27,962 bases of DNA from Pseudomonas sp. UBA4617 (GTDB lineage: Bacteria; Pseudomonadota; Gammaproteobacteria; Pseudomonadales; Pseudomonadaceae), in the NCBI RefSeq assembly GCF_002386445.1, contig NZ_DGIR01000054.1, positions 124,764 to 152,725 of the forward strand. The letters are read 5' to 3'. The notes under the pieces are model-generated. The model was given only the letters and a program-made list of their open reading frames with translations. It did no database searches and was not told where the DNA came from. A program made the translations under genes and the position numbers. The first letter of the stretch is position 1; each line of letters starts with the position of its first letter. Shown here one piece after another: positions 22,899 through 27,962 of the stretch.

Positions 22899-23798
22899 TC
22901 AGAACGGGGCATCGCCCTGGATAGTGGTGCGATACAGCTTGCGGCGCAGGTGTGCGGGGCAGCCGGTGGCCAGGTGGATCAGCGAGCGGTTGTCCCAGAA
23001 CACCAGGTCATGGGGCTGCCACTGGTGGCGGTAGATGTTCTGTTCCAGCACGCTCAGGGCATACAGCTGTTGCAGCACGTCGCGGCTTTCGTCGTCTGGC
23101 AGGCCGACGATGCGGGTGGTGAAGCCTTCACTGATGAACAGCGCCTTGCGACCGTTTTCCGGGTGGGTACGGACGACCGGGTGGATGACTTCCTGAACTT
23201 GCGCCAACTGCTCTGCGGTCAGGGTCGGGCGCCAGTTGCCTTCGAACTTGGCCTCGGCATAACGGGCCGTGTAGGAGTGCGCGGCACTACGGCCCTCGAC
23301 CACCTTGCGCAAGGCTTCGGGGACGGCATCCCAGGCTTTGTGCATGTCGGCGAACAGGGTATCGCCGCCCTCGCTGGGCAGCTCCTGGGCATGCAGCATG
23401 GAGCCGAGGCTCGGTAGTTCCTTGTACGACAGGTCCGAATGCCAGAACTTGCCGGCATCGCCCAAACCGATGTTGCGACCGTCTTCGATGATATTGGATA
23501 CGATCAGGATCTCGGGGTAACCGGGCAACAGGAACTGCTTGAGCACGTGGATCTGCAACTCGCCGAAGCGTCGGCTGAAGGCGATCTGTTGCTCGGGGCT
23601 GATGCGCTGGTCGCGGAACACCAGCACATGGTGGTCAAGATGGGCACGATGGATACGGGCGAAATCCTCCACGTTGACCGGCCGGGTCAGGTCCAGACCG
23701 GTGATCTCGGCGCCTGGGGCACCGGCGAACGGGCGGATTTCGAAGCGTTGCGACTGGGCGCTGTCGATGATCGACAAGGCGTTCGAGGCGGCTGACAT
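22899..23798 (-). CDS. TauD/TfdA-family 2-oxoglutarate-dependent dioxygenase
   Basis: The 299-residue non-heme iron enzyme has the facial triad His120-x-Asp122 (KFWHSDLSY) and His275 (RSLIHLATG), with Arg286 eleven residues later to hold 2-oxoglutarate. TauD-type enzymes hydroxylate the carbon next to a sulfonate so that sulfite leaves; relatives act on alkyl sulfates, phenoxyacetates or other acids. As first gene of an operon with a sulfonate-type importer, desulfonation during sulfur limitation is the best guess, but it differs clearly from classical TauD and from AtsK in the substrate-side segments, so the substrate is open. An AT-rich palindrome lies about 140 bp upstream. Confidence 0.88.
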   Translation of the reverse strand: MSAASNALSIIDSAQSQRFEIRPFAGAPGAEITGLDLTRPVNVEDFARIHRAHLDHHVLVFRDQRISPEQQIAFSRRFGELQIHVLKQFLLPGYPEILIVSNIIEDGRNIGLGDAGKFWHSDLSYKELPSLGSMLHAQELPSEGGDTLFADMHKAWDAVPEALRKVVEGRSAAHSYTARYAEAKFEGNWRPTLTAEQLAQVQEVIHPVVRTHPENGRKALFISEGFTTRIVGLPDDESRDVLQQLYALSVLEQNIYRHQWQPHDLVFWDNRSLIHLATGCPAHLRRKLYRTTIQGDAPF

Positions 23799-23939
23799 TT
23801 TTCACTCCCACGCAGTGCGCGACATCTATGGCGCGCAACGATCAGAAACGCACGGGGATTTCCCGTGTGGGTTCAAGTCGTGCGGCGCGCCGATTGGTCG
23901 ACGAGTACGCAGTGGAAGCGACTATAAATGCATAAAGGC

Positions 23940-23954
23940 GATATTTTAAATATC
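23940..23954. promoter_or_regulatory. AT-rich palindrome in the tauD-operon promoter region
   Basis: GATATTTTAAATATC has 7-bp perfect arms around one central T. It lies in the only AT-rich part of the 189-bp gap (23799-23987) upstream of the dioxygenase gene. Weaker symmetry continues outward (ATGCATAAAG on one side, CTTTAGTGAATAAGCAT on the other). A LysR-type sulfur regulator such as CysB/Cbl could bind here, but no specific consensus can be claimed. Confidence 0.4.
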
Positions 23955-23987
23955 TTTAGTGAATAAGCATAGCACGGGTATCTGCCT

Positions 23988-24329
23988 TCAAATCAGGCCG
24001 CCATGCTCTTCTTCCTCAATAAGGTTATTCAGGCTGCTCAGCGCCTTGCGCGCAGTGGAGCGGTTGAGCAGCTTGGCCTGTGCCCCGGGGGGCAGGTCAG
24101 TGATCTTGAATACACCCTTGGCGGTGAGGACGTCGATTAGGTCCTCGAGCACACGGATCATGTCCAGATCGCTTTGCTTGAGCTGGTTGAGGCTGTTTTC
24201 CACAATGTCATCGGCGAACCAGGCCTGGATATCGGCATGGTCGGCAGGGAGCATTTCTGTGAACTCGTCGAAAGCAGCTGCCTCTACCCGTCGCAACTGG
24301 CCGGCAGCGTCGCGTTGCACATAGAACAT
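23988..24329 (-). CDS. Conserved hypothetical protein (often misnamed tryptophan synthase beta-like)
   Basis: The 113-residue acidic protein begins MFYVQRDAAGQLRRVEAAAF, has a central helical part VENSLNQLKQSDLDMIRVLEDLIDVL, and ends with KLLNRSTARKALSSLNNLIE and a Glu-rich tail. Pseudomonas genomes carry close relatives under the label tryptophan synthase subunit beta-like, but no PLP-binding lysine motif or TrpB fold can exist in this length, so that name should not be used. The ATG at 24329 follows GAGGGA; a frame extending to 24500 has no support. It sits between the adhesin gene and the dioxygenase operon on the same strand. Function unknown. Confidence 0.85.
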   Translation of the reverse strand: MFYVQRDAAGQLRRVEAAAFDEFTEMLPADHADIQAWFADDIVENSLNQLKQSDLDMIRVLEDLIDVLTAKGVFKITDLPPGAQAKLLNRSTARKALSSLNNLIEEEEHGGLI

Positions 24330-24443
24330 GGCGTCCCTCGTCACAATGGTTCCTTGGTGGTAGACAGCAGCATAGGCAAAGATTGCCGGGCACGCAGGCA
24401 CAGCAACAGAGTATGCGCTGTCCCAGGGTTGCGGGAAAGATCT

Positions 24444-24549
24444 GCAGCAGCGGCCTTGTGATGCCAAAGGGCCGCAAGGCGGTCCCGGCGATTCCAGCAT
24501 TGTTGCCGAAATCCCGGGGCTGCTCCGCAGCTCTTTCGCGACACAAGGA
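24444..24549. repeat. Two REP-like elements in opposite orientation after the adhesin gene
   Basis: The first copy (24444-24494) reads gcagcagcggccttgtgatg followed by a GGGCCGC-aag-GCGGTCCC hairpin and cggcgattcc. The second (about 24510-24549) is inverted and reads on the complement ccttgtgtcgcgaaagagct followed by gcggagcagccccggg. Both match the usual P. putida form of a CGCGACACAAGGCC end joined to a GGGCCGC/GCGGCCCC hairpin. The pair fills most of the 257-bp gap 24330-24586 and could stop or stabilise the adhesin transcript. Confidence 0.72.
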
Positions 24550-24586
24550 CGCTTCTATGGCGAGCACACTAGCCGGTTCGTCGCTA

Positions 24587-27500
24587 TCAGCTATCCTTGT
24601 TGTGAATGATGATGGTCGGGTCAGCACCGCTGATCAACGAGTTGATCGTGGTGTTGGACCAGTTCACCCCTTCCAGCTTGATGGTGACGTCGGCATTGGC
24701 GATACCACCTTCGGCGTTCAGCTTGCCTTCGCTACTGACCTGCAGCGTCGTCGTGCCTTCCACCGTGGTTAGCTTCAGGTAGTTGTCGATGGTGCTGCCC
24801 TTCTCGCCCTGGAGCAGGTCCTTCAGGTCGATCCGGTCGCCCTCGGCCACCTTGAAGTCCTTGATCACATCGTTGCCGATGTCACCAGCCTTCCACACAA
24901 AGGTGTCGGCACCGCTTCCGCCGATCAGGATATCGTTACCCTGGCCACCGATGAGGGTGTCGTTGCCGGTACCGCCCAGCAGGATGTCGTTACCTTTGCC
25001 ACCATCCAGCGTGTCGTTACCGCCTTGGCCAAAGAGGATGTCATTGCCATTGCCGCCGGACAGGAGGTCGTGGCCGTCGTTGGCACCGGAGATATCGAAC
25101 TCGTTGTAGTGCTCGGTAATGTACTGGTGGACATTGCTGGTGGTGACTGCACCGGCTTCGACACCGCTCTTCTGCGCCACATATGTCTGCAGCGCCTGGT
25201 AGCCCTCGCTGACTACACCGTTGAAGGTAATCAGGTCGCCGAAGATGATGTCGTTGCCGTTGCCGCCATCAATGCTGTCAGCGCCTGGCAAGGTCGCCTC
25301 GGAATGGCCGAGAATCGCCTTGGCCAAGTCGGATGGGTCAATGCCTGCTTGAGGTTTGCCAGCAGAGTCGTACGGTTTCAGATCGTTCAGCGTGACATCG
25401 CTGTTCAAGCCAATGGCCTGCACTTTGCTCACGCCGTTGGTGCCGCCAAGCAGGTTGAAGCTGGCGGTAGTGCCTGCTGCCGACTCCTGGTAGTTCCAAT
25501 ACTCACCGTAGCCAGAACCGTCAAGGCTGGAGAACTCGTAGGTGCCATCGCCCTGGGCATGCAAGGTTCCGACGGTGTTGGTGGACTGCAGCACCAATTC
25601 ACCCCGTTTGTTCTCGCTGTAGGTCAGCACCTTGACCGAGCCACTGCTGCTGATCTCGACTTTGTGAGTGGCGTCTGCCCAAACGCTGAAAGTGTCGCCA
25701 AGTTTGTAGTTGTTGACGTTGACCACGTCGTCCAGGTACTTGCCGTTGGTCCACAGCCGCGGGTTGGTGCTCTCCCCGCTCTGGTAGTAGGTCGGCTTGC
25801 CGTCGGTGATGAAGTAGGTCAGGTTCTCGGCATTGGTGTTACCGCTGGCCATGGTGCTCTTGAAGAAGTTGGCCGTTGCCTTGAACACGTCTTCGTAGTT
25901 GGTACCACCACCGCTCGACATGGAGTTCAGTACGGACTGCAGCTTGCTCAAGGCATTCGGGTCGGCAAGGTTGACCGCCACGTTCTGCTTGACCTGGGTG
26001 TCGAAGTCGACCAGGAAGATGTTGACCGTGCCCGAGGTGTCCGAACCCAGGCTGGCTTTGAGCGTATTGAACACCGAGGCGAGCTGGGTCTTCGCATCGG
26101 AAAGCGACTTGTCGCTCATGCTGCCCGAGCTGTCGACGATGAAGGCAATGTTGTAGTTCTTGCCTTGAACCACGTTCAGGCCGGATACGTCAGCAACCAT
26201 GATGTCGTTGCCTTCGCTGCCGGTCATCGCATCGTTGCCCGAAGTCCCCACGTTGGCTTTGTAGGTCGCAGCGTATACGGTCACCGGAATATTGCCGGTG
26301 GTGACAGCCGAACCGCCGACGCTTTCGGTCGCGACCGAAGTGACCGTGATGTCGAACGAGCCTTTGAAGTAGGCCGGCGGAGTCAGCGTCAAGCTACTGA
26401 GTTTCCAGCCGGTCACGTCTACGGGACCCGTACCGACCGTGACAGTGTGGCCTGCGCCATCGCTCAGCACGGTGCCTTTCGGAATGCCGCTGAGGGACAC
26501 GTTCAGACTTTCGGAACCGTCGGTATCGGTCAGCGCGGTCGAGATACCGACCAGTTTCACCGAACCACCTTCCGGCCCTTCATTGAGCTTGTAGCCGTCG
26601 TAATAGCTCTGGCCATTGACGGTGTGCAGGTCGGACACGCCCAGGCCGGCGTTGGCCATCTCGGTCACGTTCTGGTACATCTTGATGTTCGAGCTGCTCA
26701 GGTCGGTGACAGCACCCGAGCCGATCTGGATGTTCAGGTCATAGCTGCCTGGCCCGCTCTGGTTGGCATGATAGACCTCGATCGGGTAGTAACCGCTGGA
26801 GTTCGGCGTGAAGCTGCCCGAAACCTGGCCACCCGCGCCCCAGGTGGCCGTGACCACGGTCTTGCCACCGATGGTGACCACGAAGCTGTCGTCGGCGGTC
26901 CCGCTGAAATTGTAGGTCTTGCCGGCTTCCAGATAGATCAGGCCCGACGTCTTCGAGCCGGTGCCAGCGCTGACGCTGCCATCGGACTGCACATTGGTGG
27001 TGGTGCTGCTGGCGTTGGCATTGCCCGAGTTGGCAAAGACTGTCTTCAGCGAGTCGCCAGTAATGCCGTTACCGTCGGTACCCAGCCCTTTGAGGCTGGT
27101 CCACACTTCCTTGGTCAGGCCTTTGGACGCGATCTCGGCGCTGCCGAAGCTCAGGGTCGGTTTGTCGGCCACCGGGCTGATATCGACCTTCATGGTCACT
27201 TCACTGCCCAGGTTGGTGCCATCGTTCGGCTTGAACTTGAACTGCGCGTAGTCGGCCTGCTGGTTACCTACGCCATTACCACCGTAGTTATCCGTACCCG
27301 ACTGGTTGAGGGCCGGCACGAACTTGAGGTTGCTGGCAGTGATGTCAGCCTGGCTGACCACTTGGCCAACGGCCACGTTCACCCATGTTGTACCGTTGAA
27401 GAACTGCAGGGTACCGGCGGCCGGCAGCGAGGTAATAGTCACGGACAAGCCGGTATTGGCATCGGCATCGGTGACCTTGAAATCACTCCAGGCAAACACG

Positions 27501-27962
27501 TAGGCGGTGTCTTCCACGCCAAACACTGCACCGCCAGGCGAAACCGGCAGGTGGTCATTGTCCAGGATGGAAGTGGTCACGCTGGCATTGCCGCTGTCGA
27601 CCTTCAGGTTCTCGAAACCGCCACCGGTGGCGGTTTCGATCTTCACGGTGAAGTTCTCGGTACCCTCGACAAGCTTGTCGTTGATGGTCGCGATGTCGAA
27701 TGTGGTGCCGGTGCTGTTGGCCGGGATCTTCACAGTGGTGACACCGGTGAAGTCCTCGCCATTCTTGGCGGTGCCGCTGTAGCTGAGGGTGATGGTGACC
27801 TCAGACTTCGACGGGTTGCTCAGGGCCAGCGTGTAGTGGCCAGTTTCACCTTCGGTCAGCGAGGTGCTACCGCTGATGCCGACCGTGGTGACATCTCCCT
27901 GGCCGCTGCCTGGTTCATCGGTCACGGTGGTGCTGACCGGCGTCTTGTCCAGGGTCAGCTGC
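24587..27962 (-). CDS. lapA: LapA-like giant RTX adhesin, C-terminal 1124 residues (5' part outside window)
   Basis: The frame is open to the right edge; GTG 27925 is not a true start. LapA-type proteins are exported by the LapBCE type I system and hold cells to surfaces in biofilms. Visible order, numbered from 27925: Calx-beta-like repeat (1-120), Ig/cadherin-like segment (121-255), PA14-like domain (about 270-405) with the calcium-type Asp-Asp motif ADDSF, a second cadherin-like segment (to 560), two RTX-like repeats, vWFA domain (about 593-860) with MIDAS DSSGS at 598-602, GGGTN and FITDG, then one RTX repeat, six tandem RTX nonapeptides (957-1010) and a C-terminal secretion region ending IIIHNKDS. 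There is no cysteine. The N-terminal LapG-cleaved retention part cannot be seen here. Confidence 0.92.
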   Translation of the reverse strand, partial: QLTLDKTPVSTTVTDEPGSGQGDVTTVGISGSTSLTEGETGHYTLALSNPSKSEVTITLSYSGTAKNGEDFTGVTTVKIPANSTGTTFDIATINDKLVEGTENFTVKIETATGGGFENLKVDSGNASVTTSILDNDHLPVSPGGAVFGVEDTAYVFAWSDFKVTDADANTGLSVTITSLPAAGTLQFFNGTTWVNVAVGQVVSQADITASNLKFVPALNQSGTDNYGGNGVGNQQADYAQFKFKPNDGTNLGSEVTMKVDISPVADKPTLSFGSAEIASKGLTKEVWTSLKGLGTDGNGITGDSLKTVFANSGNANASSTTTNVQSDGSVSAGTGSKTSGLIYLEAGKTYNFSGTADDSFVVTIGGKTVVTATWGAGGQVSGSFTPNSSGYYPIEVYHANQSGPGSYDLNIQIGSGAVTDLSSSNIKMYQNVTEMANAGLGVSDLHTVNGQSYYDGYKLNEGPEGGSVKLVGISTALTDTDGSESLNVSLSGIPKGTVLSDGAGHTVTVGTGPVDVTGWKLSSLTLTPPAYFKGSFDITVTSVATESVGGSAVTTGNIPVTVYAATYKANVGTSGNDAMTGSEGNDIMVADVSGLNVVQGKNYNIAFIVDSSGSMSDKSLSDAKTQLASVFNTLKASLGSDTSGTVNIFLVDFDTQVKQNVAVNLADPNALSKLQSVLNSMSSGGGTNYEDVFKATANFFKSTMASGNTNAENLTYFITDGKPTYYQSGESTNPRLWTNGKYLDDVVNVNNYKLGDTFSVWADATHKVEISSSGSVKVLTYSENKRGELVLQSTNTVGTLHAQGDGTYEFSSLDGSGYGEYWNYQESAAGTTASFNLLGGTNGVSKVQAIGLNSDVTLNDLKPYDSAGKPQAGIDPSDLAKAILGHSEATLPGADSIDGGNGNDIIFGDLITFNGVVSEGYQALQTYVAQKSGVEAGAVTTSNVHQYITEHYNEFDISGANDGHDLLSGGNGNDILFGQGGNDTLDGGKGNDILLGGTGNDTLIGGQGNDILIGGSGADTFVWKAGDIGNDVIKDFKVAEGDRIDLKDLLQGEKGSTIDNYLKLTTVEGTTTLQVSSEGKLNAEGGIANADVTIKLEGVNWSNTTINSLISGADPTIIIHNKDS
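24896..25057 (-). repeat. Six tandem RTX nonapeptide repeats
   Basis: Exactly 162 bp encode six consecutive nonapeptides: GGNGNDILF, GQGGNDTLD, GGKGNDILL, GGTGNDTLI, GGQGNDILI and GGSGADTFV. They fold into a calcium-bound beta-roll outside the cell and help drive type I export. The bases GGNDIL are coded by recurring gtcgttacc/gtcgttgcc triplets, so the DNA itself is an imperfect 27-bp tandem repeat. Confidence 0.93.

Noticed and set aside
27923..27925. GTG as start codon of the adhesin gene
   Set aside because: The frame continues upstream to the window edge inside a Calx-beta-like repeat, so the gene is merely cut here.

Overview
This window is chromosomal DNA from a fluorescent Pseudomonas, most likely of the P. 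putida group. The grounds are high GC, the block algP–FKBP–rsd/algQ–dsbH–hemY–hemX–hemD–hemC–algR–argH (the order known in P. aeruginosa, except that no algZ/fimS lies between algR and argH), the 3' end of a LapA-type giant adhesin gene next to a TauD/ABC cluster, and dispersed REP-like repeats of the P. putida kind. No rRNA, tRNA, IS element, prophage or CRISPR array was seen. The content is mostly core genome, not a genomic island.

Layout. 1–526 (-): start of algP, cut by the window edge, with 39-bp tandem repeats coding a Lys/Pro/Ala tail. 820–1458 (+): periplasmic FKBP isomerase, convergent and only 9 nt from rsd/algQ (1468–1938, -). 2170–2676 (-): DsbB-type oxidase (DsbH). 2897–6983 (-): hemC-hemD-hemX-hemY operon for uroporphyrinogen III synthesis, closed by an 11-bp-stem hairpin. 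7182–7925 (-): AlgR response regulator. 8220–9614 (+): argH, followed by an inverted pair of REP-like repeats. 9734–10396 (-): glutathione S-transferase-like protein. 10545–11162 (+): two small conserved proteins. 11197–13107 (-): cytochrome c/FTR1 fusion for iron uptake.

13343–18375 (-): a five-gene cluster marR–FUSC–DUF1656–HlyD–OMF in which every junction is a 4-nt start/stop overlap. It encodes a self-regulated tripartite efflux pump of the AaeXAB/fusaric-acid type. 18514–19308 (-): Sel1-repeat protein. 19516–20076 (+): shortened WYL-family regulator that seems to keep the HTH and the C-terminal WCX part but not the WYL core. 20113–23798 (-): tauD-like dioxygenase, then periplasmic binding protein, ATPase and permease of a sulfonate/taurine-type ABC importer, probably a sulfur-scavenging operon with an AT-rich palindrome in its promoter region. 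23988–24329 (-): a 113-residue conserved protein of unknown function. 24587–27962 (-): the last 1124 residues of a LapA-like biofilm adhesin, running off the right edge. They hold a Calx-beta-like repeat, an Ig/cadherin-like segment, a PA14-like domain, a vWFA domain with a large internal insertion, six tandem RTX nonapeptides and a type I secretion signal region.

No wholly new system is evident. The points most worth a second look are the vWFA insertion and the PA14-like domain in the adhesin, the HTH–WCX regulator without a WYL core, the orphan AlgR, the REP-like repeat family with at least five copies, and several palindromes in promoter regions.
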